The position numbers were made by a program, and so were the translations under genes. Shown here in pieces: positions 36,241 through 49,323 of a DNA stretch of 64,000 bases. A model generated the notes under the pieces. It did no database searches. It saw only the letters and a list, made by a program, of their open reading frames with translations, and was not told the DNA's origin. The stretch spans positions 1 to 64,000 of the forward strand of contig NW_003146026.1 of assembly GCF_000003605.2 (NCBI RefSeq), given 5' to 3'. The first letter of the stretch is position 1, and each line of letters opens with the position of its first letter. The DNA comes from Saccoglossus kowalevskii. Taxonomy: Eukaryota > Hemichordata > Enteropneusta > Harrimaniidae.

Positions 36241-37640
36241 CACACATCTAGTAGCTCAGACACACATCTATTGACTCAGACACACATCTAGTTTATCAGA
36301 CACACATCTAGAGGCTTAGACACACATCTATTGGCTCAGACACACATCTAGTGGCTCAGATACACATCTAGTGGCTCAGACACACATCTAGTGGCTCAGA
36401 CACACATCTAGTGGCTTAGACACACATCTAGTGGCTCGGGCACAAATTTAGTCGCTTAGGCACACATCTAATGCCTTAGACACACATCTAGTGGCTCAGG
36501 CACAAATTTAGTGGCTTAGGCACACATCTAATGCCTTAGACACACATCTAGTAGCTTAGACATACATCTAGTGGCTTCAACACACATCTAGTAGCTCAGA
36601 CACACATCTAGTAGCTCAGACACACATCTATTGGCTCAGACACACATCTAGTAGCTCAGACACACATCTAGTTGCGCAGACACACATCTATTAACTCAGT
36701 CACACATCTATTGACTCAAACACACATCTATTGGCGCAGACACACATCTAGTGGCTCAGACGCACATCTTGTGCCTCAGAGACACATCTTGTGGCTCAGA
36801 CACACATCTTGTGGGTCAGACACACATCTTGTGGCTCAGACACACATTTAGTGGCTCAGACACACATCTAGTGGCTCAGACACACATCTAGTGGCTCAGA
36901 CACACATCTCGTGGCTCAGACATACATCTAGTGGCTCAGACATACATCTAGTGGCTCAGACACGCATCTATTGACTCAGACACACATCTAGTGGCTTAGA
37001 CACTCATCTAGTGGCTCAGACACACACCTAGTAGCCGAGACACATATCTATTGGCTCAGACACACATCTATTGGCTCAGACACACATCTATTGGCTGAGA
37101 CACACATCCAGTGGCACAGACACACATCTAGTGGCTCAGACACACACCTACTAGCTTAGACACACATCTATTGACTCAGACACACATCTATTGACTCAGA
37201 CACACATCTATTGGCGCAGACACACATCTATTGACTCAGACACAACTCTATTGGCGCAGACACACATCTAGTGGCTCAGACACACATCTTGTGGCTCAGA
37301 TACACATCTTGTGGCTCAGACACACATTTAGTGGCTCAAACACACATCTAGTGGCTCAGACATAAATCTAGTGGCTCAGACATACATCTAGTGGCTCAGA
37401 CACGCATCTAGTGGCTCAGACACACATATAATGGCTCAGACACACATTTAGTAGCTCAGACGCACACCTAGTGGCACAGACACACATTTTGTGGCTCAGA
37501 CACACAACTAGTGGTTCAGACACACATCTAGTGGATCAGACACACATCTAGTGACCCCGATACCCTCTATTGGTTCATACACTTTGATATTGGCTTTGAC
37601 AGGTGCCCTTCTGCTACTCAAAGGTTTTGGTGTTACACAT
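36070..37640 (+). repeat. Duplicated block, partner at 49324-50894
   Basis: Matches at an offset of 13,254 bp. Shared rare variants: GGCTCGGGCACAAATTTAG (36433 and 49687), CATAAATCTAG (about 37372 and 50626), CATTTAGTAGCTC (about 37446 and 50700). It ends just beyond the punctuation segment (copy 24 with copy 33). Confidence 0.87.
37554..37634 (+). repeat. Punctuation segment copy 24 (type A, GGTGTT end)
   Basis: 81 bp. The left-flank monomer reads CACAACTAGTGGTTCAG. It lies 3,633 bp after copy 23, the longest interval in the window. Confidence 0.95.
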
Positions 37641-39166
37641 CTAGTGGCTCAGACACACATCTAGTGGCTCAGACACACATCTAGAGGCTTAGACACACAT
37701 TTATTGGCTCAGACACACATCTAGTGGCTCAGACACACATCTAGTGGCTCAGATACACATCTAGTGGTTCAGACACACATCTAGTGGCTCAGACACACAT
37801 CTAGTTGCGCAGACACACATCTATTAACTCAGACACACATCTATTGACTCAGACACACATCTATTGGCGCAGACACACATCTAGTGGCTCAGACGCACAT
37901 CTTGTGCCTCAGAGACACATCTTGTGGCTCAGACACACATCTTGTGGCTCAGACACACATTTAGTGGCTCAAACACACATCTATTGGCTCAGACATACAT
38001 CTAGTGGCTCAGACATACATGTAGTGGCTCAGACACGCATCTAGTGGCTCAGACACACATCTAATGGCTCAGACACACATCTAGTAGCTCAGACACACAC
38101 CTAGTGGCTCAGACACACATCTAGTGGCTCAGACACACATCTAGTAGCTCAGACACACATCTAGTTGCGCAGACACACATCTATTAACTCAGTCACACAT
38201 CTATTGACTCAAACACACATCTAATGGCGCAGATACACATCTAGTGGCTCAGACGCACATCTTGTGCCTCAGAGACACATCTTGTGGCTCAGACACACAT
38301 CTTGTGGCTCAGACACACATCTTGTGGCTCAGACACACATTTAGTGGCTCAGACACACATCTAGTGGCTCAGACATACATCTAGTGGCTCAGACACACAT
38401 CTCGAGGCTCAGACATACATCTAGTGGCTCAGACATACATCTAGTGGCTCAGACACGCATCTATTGACTCAGACACACATCTAGTGGCTTAGACACACAT
38501 CTAGTGGCTCAGACACACACCTAGTAGCCGAGACACATATCTATTGGCTCAGACACACATCTATTGGCTCAGACACACATCTATTGGCTGAGACACACAT
38601 CCAGTGGCTCAGACACACATCTAGTGGCTCAGACACACATCTACTAGCTTAGACACACATCTATTGACTCAGACACACATCTATTGACTCAGACACACAT
38701 CTATTGACTCAGACACGCATCTATTGGCGCAGACACACATCTAGTGGCTCAGACACACATCTAGTGGCTCAGACACACATCTAGTAGCTTAGACACTCAT
38801 CTATTGACTCAGACAGACATCTATTGACTCAGACACAACTCTATTGGCGCAGACACACATCTAGTGGCTCAGACACACATCTTGTGGCTCAGACACACAT
38901 CTTGTGGCTCAGACACACATCTTGTGGATCAGACACACATTTAGTGGCTCAAACACACATCTAGTGGCTCAGACATACATCTAGTGGCTCAGACATACAT
39001 CTAGTGGCTCAGACACGCATCTAGTGGCTCAGACACACATCTAATGGCTCAGACACACATCTAGTAGCTCAGACACACACCTAGTGGCACAGACACACAT
39101 TTTGTGGCTCAGACACACATCTAGTGGTGCAGACACACATCTAGTGGATCAGACACACATCTAGTT
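37635..39166 (+). repeat. HOR body with an internal boundary lacking punctuation
   Basis: Two truncated HOR equivalents. Near 38091-38110 the pre-punctuation series reaches CACACACCTAGTGG but continues with plain CTAGTGG and then TTGCGCAG (38166), with no punctuation segment. The remainder follows normal order through CCTAGTAGCCGAG (38518), CTACTAGC (38641), CACAACTC (38836). Confidence 0.84.
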
Positions 39167-39247
39167 ACCCCAATACCCTCTATTGGTTCATACACTTTGA
39201 TATTGGCTTTGACAGGTGCCCTTCTCCTACTCAAAGGTTTTGATGTT
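39167..39247 (+). repeat. Punctuation segment copy 25 (type B)
   Basis: 81 bp after CTAGTT, with CCAATACC and TTCTCCTAC as in copy 6. Unlike copy 6 its left flank (GTGGTGCAG, GTGGATCAG) is complete. Confidence 0.95.
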
Positions 39248-41010
39248 ACACATCTAGTGGCTCAGACACACATCTAGTGGCTCAGACACACATCTAGAGG
39301 CTTAGACACACATTTATTGGCTCAGACACACATCTAGTGGCTTAGACACACATCTAGTGGCTCAGATACACATCTAGTGGCTCAGAAACACATCTGGTGG
39401 CTCAGACACACATCTAGTGGCTCAGACACACATCTAGTGACTCTGACACACATCTAGTGGCTCAGACACACATCTAGTGGCTCAGACACACATCTAGTGG
39501 CTCGGACACACATCTAGTGGCTCAGACAGACATCTAGTGGCTCAGACACACATCTAGTGGCTCAGACACACATCTAGTGGCTTAGACACACATCTAGTGG
39601 CTCGGACACAAATTTAGTGGCTCAGACACACATCTAGTGCCTTAGACACACATCTAGTAGCTTAGACATACATCTAGTGGCTTCGACACACATCTAGTAG
39701 CTCAGACACACATCTAGTGGCTCAGACACACATCTAGTGGCTCAGACACACATCTAGTAGCTCAGACACACATCTATTGGCTCAGACACACATCTAGTGG
39801 CTCAGACACACATCTAGTAGCTCAGACACACATCTAGTTGCGCAGACACACATCTATTAACTCAGACACACATCTATTGACTCAGACACACATCTATTGG
39901 CGCAGACACACATCTAGTGGCTCAGACACACATCTTGTGCCTCAGAGACACATCTTGTGGCTCAGACACACATCTTGTGGCTCAGACACACATCTTGTGG
40001 CTCAGACACACATTTAGTGGCTCAGACACACATCTAGTGGCTCAGACACACATCTAGTGGCTCAGACACACATGTCGTGGCTCAGACATACATCTAGTGG
40101 CTCAGACATACATCTAGTGGCTCAGACACGCATCTATTGATTCAGACACACATCTAGTGGCTTAGACACACATCTAGTGGTTTAGACACACATCTAGTGG
40201 CTCAGACACACACCTAGTAGCCGAGACACATATCTATTGGCTCAGACACACACCTATTGGCTAAGACACACATCTATTGGCTGAGACACACATCCAGTGG
40301 CTCAGACACACATCTAGTGGCTCAGACACACATCTACTAGCTTAGACACACATCTATTGACTCAGACACACATCTATTGACTCAGACACACATCTATTGG
40401 CGCAGACACACATCTAGTGGCTCAGAGACACATCTTTTGGCTCAGACACACATCGTGTGGCTCAGACACACATCTTGTGGCTCAGACACACATTTAGTGG
40501 CTCAGACACACATCTAGTGGCTCAGACACACATCTATTGGCGCAGACACACATCTATTGGCGCAGACACACATCTAGTGGCTCAGACACACATCTACTAG
40601 CTTAGACACACATCTATTGTCTCAGACACACATCTATTGACTCAGACACACATCTATTGGTGCAGACACACATCTAGTGGCTCAGACACACATCTAGTGG
40701 CTCAGACATACATCTAGTGGCTCAGACACACATCTAGTAGCTTAGACACACATCTATTGACTCAGACACACATCTATTGACTCAGACACAACTCTATTGG
40801 CGCAGACACACATCTAGTGGCTCAGACACACATCTTGTGGCTCAGACACACATCTTGTGTCTCAGACACACATCTTGTGGCTCAGACACACATTTAGTGG
40901 CTCAAACACACATCTAGTGGCTCAGACATACATCTAGTGGCTCAGACATACATCTTGTGGCTCAGACACGCATCTAGTGGCTCAGACACACATCTAATGG
41001 CTCAGACACA
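39167..41010 (+). repeat. Long-range duplicated block, partner at 9866-11670
   Basis: Keeps the two monomers near 40420 (CTAGTGGCTCAGAGAC, CTTTTGG) that the partner lacks. Just beyond it, 41000-41280 contains repeated short runs of CACGCATCTAGTGG, CTAATGG and CTCGTGG with CATACAT, a sign of local slippage or duplication. Confidence 0.86.
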
Positions 41011-41499
41011 CATCTAGTGGCTCAGACACGCATCTAGTGGCTCAGACACACATCTAATGGCTCAGACACACATCTAGTAGCTCAGACATACATCTAGTGG
41101 CTCAGACACGCATCTATTGATTCAGACACACATCTAGTGGCTCAGACACACATCTAGTGGCTCAGACACACATATAGTGGCTCAGACACACATCTCGTGG
41201 CTCAGACATACATCTAGTGGCTCAGACATACATCTAGTGGCTCAGACACGCATCTTGTGGCTCAGACACACATTTAGTGGCTCAAACACACATCTAGTGG
41301 CTCAGACATACATCTAGTGGCTCAGACATACATCTAGTGGCTCAGACACGCATCTAGTGGCTCAGACAAACATCTAATGGCTCAGACACACATCTAGTAG
41401 CTCAGACACACACCTAGTGCCGCAGACACACATTTTGTGGTTCAGACACACATCTAGTGGTTCAGACACACATCTAGTGGATCAGACACACATCTAGTG

Positions 41500-41579
41500 A
41501 CCCCGATACCCTCTATTGGTCATACACTTTGATATTGGCTTCGACAGGTGCCCTTCTGCTACTCAAAGGTTTTGATGTT
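41500..41579 (+). repeat. Punctuation segment copy 26 (type D, 80 bp)
   Basis: Reads TTGGTCATAC; private change GGCTTCGACAGG, which alters the second CTTTGA. Left flank GTGCCGCAG, TGTGGTTCAG. Right flank CCAGAGGCTTAG with one CTAGTGG monomer fewer than usual. Confidence 0.95.
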
Positions 41580-43752
41580 ACACATCTAGTGGCTCAGACA
41601 CACATCCAGAGGCTTAGACACACATTTATTGGCTCAGACACACATCTAGTGGCTCAGACACACAACTAGTGGCTCAGATACACATCTAGTGGCTCAGACA
41701 CACATCTAGTGGCTCAGACACACATCTAGTGGCTCAGACACACATCTAGTGACTCTGACACACATCTAGTGGCCCAGACACACATCTAGTGGCTCAGACA
41801 CACATCTAGTGGTTCGGACACACATCTAGTGGTTCAGACAGACATCTAGTGGCTCAGACACACATCTATTGACTCAGACACACATCTAGTGGATGAGACA
41901 CACATCTGGAGGCTTAGACACACATTTATTGGCTCAGACACACATCTAGTGGCTCAGACACGCATCTATTGACTCAGACACACATCTAGTGGCTTAGACA
42001 CACATCTAGTGGCTCAGACACACATCTAGTGACTCTGACACACATCTAGTGGCTCAGACACACATCTATTGACTGAGACACACATCTAGTAGCTCAGACA
42101 CCCATCTAGTGGCTCAGACACACATCTAGTGGGCTCAGACACACATCTAGTAGCTCAGACTCACATCTAGTGGCTCAGACACACATCTAGTAGCTCAGAC
42201 ACACATCTAGTGGCTCAGACACACATCTAGTAGCTCAGACACACATCTGGTAGCTCAGACACCCATCTAGTGGCTCAGACACACATCTAATGACTCAGAC
42301 ACACATCTAGTGGCTCAGACACACATCTAGTAGCTCAGACACACATCTAGTAGCTCAGACACCCATCTAGTGGCTCAGACACACATCTAGTGGCTCAGAC
42401 ACACATCTAGTAGGTCAGACACACATCTAGTGGCTCAGACACACATCTAGTGGATCAGACACACATCTAGAGGCTTAGACACACATCTATGGGCTCAGAC
42501 ACACATCTAGTGGCACAGATACACATCTAGTGGCTCAGACACACATCTTGTGGCTCAGACACACATCTAGTGGCTTAGACACACATCTAGTGGCTCAGGC
42601 ACAAATTTAGTCGCTTAGGCACACATCTAATGCCTTAGACACACATCTAGTAGCTTAGACATACATCTAGTGGCTTCTTCACACATCTAGTAGCTCAGAC
42701 ACACATCTAGTTGCTCAGACACACATCTAGTAGCTCAGACACACATCTAGTTGCTCAGACACACATCTAGTGGCTCAGACACACATCTAGTAGCTCAGAC
42801 ACACATCTATTGGCTCAGACACACATCTAGTGGCTCAGACACACATCTAGTAGCTCAGACACACAACTAGTTGCGCAGACACACATCTATTAACTCAGAC
42901 ACACATCTATTGACTCAGACACACATATATTGGCGCAGACACACATCTAGTGGCTCAGACACACATCTTGTGCCTCAGATACACATCTTGTGGCTCAGAC
43001 ACACATCTTGTGGCTCAGACACACATCTTGTGGCTCAGACACACATTTAGTGGCTCAGACACACATCTAGTGGCTCAGACACACATCTAGTGGCTCAGAC
43101 ACACATCTCGTGGCTCAGACATACATCTAGTGGCTCAGACATACATCTAGTGGCTCAGACACGCATCTATTGATTCAGACACACATCTAGTGGCTCAGAC
43201 ACACATCTCGTGGCTCAGACATACATCTAGTGGCTCAGACATACATCTAGAGCCTCAGACACGCATCTATTGACGCAGACACACATCTAGTGGCTTAGAC
43301 ACACATCTAGTGGCTCAGACACACACCTAGTAGCCGAGACACATATCTATTGGCTCAGACACACATCTATTGGCTCAGACACACATCTATTGGCTGAGAC
43401 ACACATCCAGTGGCTCAGACACACATCTAGTGGCTCAGACACACATCTACTAGCTTAGACACACATCTATTGACTCAGACACACATCTATTGACTCAGAC
43501 ACACATGTATTGACTCAGACACACATCTATTGGCGCAGACACACATCTAATGGCTCAGACATACATCTAGTGGCTCAGACATACATCTAGTGGCTCAGAC
43601 ACGCATCTAGTGGCTCAGACACACATCTAATGGCTCAGACACACATCTAGTTGCTCAGACACACACCTAGTGGCACAGACACACATTTTGTGGCTCAGAC
43701 ACACATCTAGTGGTGCAGACACACATCTAGTGGATCAGACACACATCTAGTT
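41580..43752 (+). repeat. HOR body between punctuation copies 26 and 27
   Basis: Contains GTGACTCTG, GTGGTTCGG, GTGGATGAG, CTGGAGGCTTAG (41886-41915), a 21-bp monomer (GTGGGCTCAG, about 42129), CTGGTAGC (42248), GGCACAAATTTAGTCGC (42599), CTTCTTCAC (42674), TTGCGCAG (42873), CTTGTGCCTCAGATAC (42968), a doubled CTCGTGG with CATACAT group (43107 and 43207), CCTAGTAGCCGAG (43327), CTACTAGC (43448). Similar in arrangement to 48636-50807. Confidence 0.85.
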
Positions 43753-43833
43753 ACCCCGATACCCTCTATTGGTTCATACACTTTGATATTGGCTTTGACA
43801 GGTGCCCTTCTGCTACTCAAAGGTTTTGATGTT
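43753..43833 (+). repeat. Punctuation segment copy 27 (type B)
   Basis: 81 bp after CTAGTT, ACCCCGATACC to GATGTT, left flank GTGGTGCAG. Soon after, at about 43968, the array jumps to CTAGTGGCTCAGAGAC, CTTTTGG, CGTGTGG, skipping the middle groups, so the interval to copy 28 is only 913 bp. Confidence 0.95.
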
Positions 43834-44665
43834 ACACATCTAGTGGCTCAGACACACGTCTAGTGGCTCAGACACACATCTAGAGGCTTAGACACACATT
43901 TATTGGCTCAGACACACATCTAGTGGCTCAGACACACATCTAGTGGCTCAGATACACATCTAGTGGCTCAGAGACACATCTTTTGGCTCAGACACACATC
44001 GTGTGGCTCAGACACACATCTTGTGGCTCAGACACACATTTAGTGGCTCAGACACACATCTAGTGGCTCAGACACACATCTATTGGCGCAGACACACATC
44101 TATTGGCGCAGACACACATCTAGTGGCTCAGACACACATCTACTAGCTTAGACACACATCTATTGACTCAGACACACATCTATTGACTCAGACACACATC
44201 TATTGGCGCAGACACACATCTAGTGGCTCAGACACACATCTAGTGGCTCAGATACACATCTAGTGGCTCAGACACACATCTAGTAGCTTAGACACACATC
44301 TATTGACTCAGACACACATCTATTGACTCAGACACAACTCTATTGGTGCAGACACACATCTAGTGGCTCAGACACACATCTTGTGGCTCAGACACACATC
44401 TTGTGGCTCAGACACACATCTTGTGGCTCAGACACACATTTAGTGGCTCAAACACACATCTAGTGGCTCAGACATACATCTAGTGGCTCAGACATACATC
44501 TAGTGGCTCAGACACGCATCTAGTGGCTCAGACACACATCTAATGGCGCAGACACACATCTAGTAGCTCAGACACACACCTAGTGGCACAGACACACATT
44601 TTGTGGTTCAGACACACATCTAGTGGTTCAGACACACATCTAGTGGATCATACACACATCTAGTG

Positions 44666-44746
44666 ACCCCGATACCCTCTATTGGTTCATACACTTTGAT
44701 ATTGGCTTTGACAGGTGCCCTTCTGCTACTCAAAGGTTTTGATGTT
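44666..44746 (+). repeat. Punctuation segment copy 28 (type A)
   Basis: 81 bp, ACCCCGATACC to GATGTT. Left flank GTGGATCATAC (private G to T). Confidence 0.95.
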
Positions 44747-44791
44747 ACACATCTAGTGGCTCAGACACACATCTAGTGGCTCAGACACACA

Positions 44792-45683
44792 TCTAGAGGC
44801 TTAGACACACATTTATTGGCTCAGACACACATCTAGTGGCTCAGACACACAACTAGTGGCTCAGATACACATCTAGTGGCTCAGACACACATCTAGTGGC
44901 TCAGACACACATCTAGTGGCTCAGACACACATCTAGTGACTCTGACACACATCTAGTGACTCTGACACACATCTTGTGGCTCAGACACACATCTATTGAC
45001 TCAGACACACATCTATTGACTCAGACACACATCTATTGGCGCAGACACACATCTATTGGCGCAGACACACATCTAGTGGCTCAGACACACATCTATGGCT
45101 CAGACACACATCTAGTAGCTTAGACACACATCTATTGACTCAGACACACATCTATTGACACAGACACAACTCTATTGGCGCAGACACACATCTAGTGGCT
45201 CAAACACACATCTAGTGGCTCAGACATACATCTAGTGGCTCAGACACACATCTTGTGGCTCAGACACACATTTAGTGGCTCAAACACACATCTAGTGGCT
45301 CAGACATACATCTAGTGGCTCAGACATACATCTAGTGGCTCAGACACGCATCTAGTGGCTCAGACACACATCTAATGGCTCAAACACACATCTAGTAGCT
45401 CAGACACACACCTAGTGGCACAGACACACATTTTGTGGCTCAGACACACATCTAGTGGTTCAGACACACATCTAGTGACCCAGATACCCTGTATTGGTTC
45501 ATACACTTTGATATTGGCTTTGACAGGTGCCCATCTGCTACTCAAAGGTTTTGATGTTACACATCTAGTGGCTTAGACACACATCTAATGACTCAGATAC
45601 ACATCTAGTGGCTTAGACACACATCTAGTAGCTCAGACACACATCTAGTAGCTCAGACACGCATCTAGTGGCTCAGACACACA
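44792..45683 (+). repeat. 892-bp recent tandem duplication, first copy
   Basis: From CTAGAGGCTTAG through punctuation copy 29 to CACGCATCTAGTGG. Read base by base against 45684-46575 I find one mismatch (T at 45574, C at 46466). Private variants shared by the two copies are CTATTGACACAG and, in the punctuation segment, GTGCCCATCTGC. A 19-bp monomer CTATGGCTC is at about 45088. Confidence 0.93.
45478..45558 (+). repeat. Punctuation segment copy 29 (type C)
   Basis: 81 bp, ACCCAGATACCCTG to GATGTT with GCCCATCTG for GCCCTTCTG. Confidence 0.95.
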
Positions 45684-46575
45684 TCTAGAGGCTTAGACAC
45701 ACATTTATTGGCTCAGACACACATCTAGTGGCTCAGACACACAACTAGTGGCTCAGATACACATCTAGTGGCTCAGACACACATCTAGTGGCTCAGACAC
45801 ACATCTAGTGGCTCAGACACACATCTAGTGACTCTGACACACATCTAGTGACTCTGACACACATCTTGTGGCTCAGACACACATCTATTGACTCAGACAC
45901 ACATCTATTGACTCAGACACACATCTATTGGCGCAGACACACATCTATTGGCGCAGACACACATCTAGTGGCTCAGACACACATCTATGGCTCAGACACA
46001 CATCTAGTAGCTTAGACACACATCTATTGACTCAGACACACATCTATTGACACAGACACAACTCTATTGGCGCAGACACACATCTAGTGGCTCAAACACA
46101 CATCTAGTGGCTCAGACATACATCTAGTGGCTCAGACACACATCTTGTGGCTCAGACACACATTTAGTGGCTCAAACACACATCTAGTGGCTCAGACATA
46201 CATCTAGTGGCTCAGACATACATCTAGTGGCTCAGACACGCATCTAGTGGCTCAGACACACATCTAATGGCTCAAACACACATCTAGTAGCTCAGACACA
46301 CACCTAGTGGCACAGACACACATTTTGTGGCTCAGACACACATCTAGTGGTTCAGACACACATCTAGTGACCCAGATACCCTGTATTGGTTCATACACTT
46401 TGATATTGGCTTTGACAGGTGCCCATCTGCTACTCAAAGGTTTTGATGTTACACATCTAGTGGCTCAGACACACATCTAATGACTCAGATACACATCTAG
46501 TGGCTTAGACACACATCTAGTAGCTCAGACACACATCTAGTAGCTCAGACACGCATCTAGTGGCTCAGACACACA
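45684..46575 (+). repeat. 892-bp recent tandem duplication, second copy
   Basis: Repeats 44792-45683 with one substitution, including the 19-bp monomer near 45984 and punctuation copy 30. The near identity, against clear divergence of neighbouring units, makes this the youngest clearly bounded event in the window, unless it is an assembly duplication. Confidence 0.93.
46370..46450 (+). repeat. Punctuation segment copy 30 (type C)
   Basis: 81 bp, identical to copy 29 including GCCCATCTG. Confidence 0.95.
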
Positions 46576-46702
46576 TCTAATGGCTCATACACACATCTAG
46601 TAGCTCAGACACACACCTAGTGGCACAGACACACATTTTGTGGTTCAGACACACATCTAGTGGTTCAGACACACATCTAGTGGATCAGACACACATCTAG
46701 TG
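46370..46702 (+). repeat. 333-bp minimal HOR unit, second example
   Basis: Same structure as 21436-21768: type C segment, CTAATGACTCAGATAC, GGCTTAG, CTAGTAGC twice, CACGCATC, CTAATGG, the left flank, then a type A segment. Private change CTAATGGCTCATAC. Confidence 0.88.
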
Positions 46703-46783
46703 ACCCCGATACCCTCTATTGGTTCATACACTTTGATATTGGCTTTGACAGGTGCCCTTCTGCTACTCAAAGGTTTTGGTGTT
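46703..46783 (+). repeat. Punctuation segment copy 31 (type A, GGTGTT end)
   Basis: 81 bp followed by CTATTGG. This copy and the next few hundred bp match copy 39 at 61402 (offset about 14,700), sharing CATGTAGTGG (46929 and 61629) and GTGGGTCAG. Confidence 0.95.
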
Positions 46784-48555
46784 ACACATCTAGTGGCTCA
46801 GACACACATCTATTGGCTCAGACACACATCTAGAGGCTTAGACACACATTTATTGGCTCAGACACACATCTAGTGGCTCAGACACACATCTAGTGGCTCA
46901 GATACACATCTAGTGGCTCAGACACACATGTAGTGGCTCAGACACACATCTAGTGGGTCAGACACACATCTAGTGACTCTGACACACATCTAGTGGCTCA
47001 GACACACATCTAGTGGCTCAGACACACATCTAGTGGCTCGGACACACATCTAGTGGCTCAGACAGACATCTAGTGGCTCAGACACACATCTATTGACTCA
47101 GACACACATCTAGTGGATCAGACAAACATCTAGAGGCTTAGACACACATTTATTGGCTCAGACACACATCTAGTGGCTCAGACACACATCTAGTGGCTAA
47201 GACACACATCTAGTGGCTCAGACACACATCTAGTGGCTCAGACACACATCTAGTGACTCTGACACACATCTAGTGGTTCAGATACACATCTAGTGGCTCA
47301 GACACACATCTAGTGGCTCAGACACACATCTATTTGCGCAGACACACATCTATTAACTCAGACACACATCTATTGACTCAGACACACATCTATTGGCGCA
47401 GACACACATCTAGTGGCTCAGACGCACATCTTGTGCCTCAGAGACACATCTTGTGGCTCAGACACACATCTTGTGGCTCAGACACACATTTAGTGGCTCA
47501 AACACACATCTATTGGCTCAGACATACATCTTGTGGCTCAGACATACATCTAGTGGCTCAGACACGCATCTAGTGGCTCAGACACACATCTAATGGCTCA
47601 GACACACATCTAGTAGCTCAGACACACATCTAGTGGCGCAGACACACATCTAGTGACTCTGACACACATCTAGTGGCTCAGACACACATCTAGTGGCTCA
47701 GACACACATCTAGTGGCTCAGACACACATCTAGTGGCTTAGACACACATCTAGTGGCTCAGGCACAAATTTAGTGGCTTAGGCACACATCTAATGCCTTA
47801 GACACACATCTAGTGGCTCAGACACAAATTTCGTGGCTTAGGCACACATCTAATGCCTTAGACACACATCTAGTAGCTTAGACATACATCTAGTGGCTTT
47901 GACACACATCTAGTAGCTCAGACACACATCTAGTTGCTCAGACACACATCTAGTAGCTCAGACACACATCTAGTAGCTCAGACACACATCTATTGGCTCA
48001 GACACACATCTAGTGGCTCAGACACACATCTAGTAGCTCAGACACACATCTAGTTGCGCAGACACACATCTATTAACTCAGACACAACTCTATTGGCGCA
48101 GACACACATCTAGTGGCTCAGACACACATCTAGTGGCTCAGACACACATCTAGTGGCTCAGACACACATCTAGTAGCTTAGACACACATCTATTGACTCA
48201 GACACACATCTATTGACTCAGACACAACTCTATTGGCGCAGACACACATCTAGTGGCTCAGACACACATCTTGTGGCTCAGACACACATCTTGTGGCTCA
48301 GACACACATCTTGTGGCTCAGACACACATTTAGTGGCTCAAACACACATCTAGTGGCTCAGACATACATCTAGTGGCTCAGACATACATCTAGTGGCTCA
48401 GACACGCATCTAGTGGCTCAGACACACATCTAATGGCTCAGACACACATCTAGTAGCTCAGACACACACCTAGTGCCGCAGACACACATGTTGTGGTTCA
48501 GACACACATCTAGTGGTTCAGACACACATCTAGTGGATCAGACACACATCTAGTG
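46784..48555 (+). repeat. HOR body with internal boundary lacking punctuation, between copies 31 and 32
   Basis: The first half runs through CTATTTGCGCAG (47331), CTTGTGCC (47432), CATTTAGTGGCTCAAAC, CACGCATCTAGTGG, CTAATGG (47591), then at about 47630 passes to GTGGCGCAG and GTGACTCTG with no punctuation segment. The second half (from about 47800) duplicates 56440 onward. An 86-codon open frame at 47313-47573 is produced by the run of CTATT, CTTGT and TTTAG monomers and is not a gene. Confidence 0.84.
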
Positions 48556-48980
48556 AACCCGATACCCTCTATTGGTCATACACTTTGATATTGGCTTTGA
48601 CAGGTGCCCTTCTGCTACTCAAAGGTTTTGATGTTACACATTTAGTGGCTCAGACACACATCCAGAGGCTTAGACACACATTTATTGGCTCAGACACACA
48701 TCTAGTGGCTCAGTCACACAACTAGTGGCTCAGATACATATCTAGTGGCTCAGACACACATCTAGTGGCTCAGACACACATCTAGGGGCTCAGACACACA
48801 TCTAGTGACTCTGACACACATCTAGTGGCCCAGACACACATCTAGTGGCTCAGACACACATCTAGTGGTTCGGACACACATCTAGTGGTTCAGACAGACA
48901 TCTAGTAGCTCAGACACACATCTATTGACTCAGACACACATCTAGTGGATGAGACACACATCCAGAGGCTTAGACACACA
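47800..48980 (+). repeat. Duplicated block, partner at 56440-57617
   Basis: Matches at an offset of 8,640 bp, including CTATTAACTCAG followed by CACAACTC (48069 and 56709), GTGCCGCAG, and punctuation copies 32 and 37 with the rare GAACCC start. One difference is CATGTTGTGG here for CATTTTGTGG. Confidence 0.88.
48556..48635 (+). repeat. Punctuation segment copy 32 (type D, GAACCC start)
   Basis: 80 bp, starts AACCCGATACC and reads TTGGTCATAC. Shared start only with copy 37. Confidence 0.95.
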
Positions 48981-49323
48981 TTTATTGGCTCAGACACACA
49001 TCTAGTGGCTCAGACACGCATCTATTGACTCAGACACACATCTAGTGGCTTAGACACACATCTAGTGGCTCAGACACACATCTAGTGACTCTGACACACA
49101 TCTAGTGGCTCAGACACACATCTACTGTCTGAGACACACATCTAGTAGCTCAGACACCCATCTAGTGGCTCAGATACACATCTAGTGGCTCAGACACACA
49201 TCTAGTAGCTCAGACTCACATCTAGTGGCTCAGACACACATCTAGTAGCTCAGACACACATCTAGTGGCTCAGACACACATCTAGTAGCTCAGACACACA
49301 TCTGGTAGCTCAGACACCCATCT

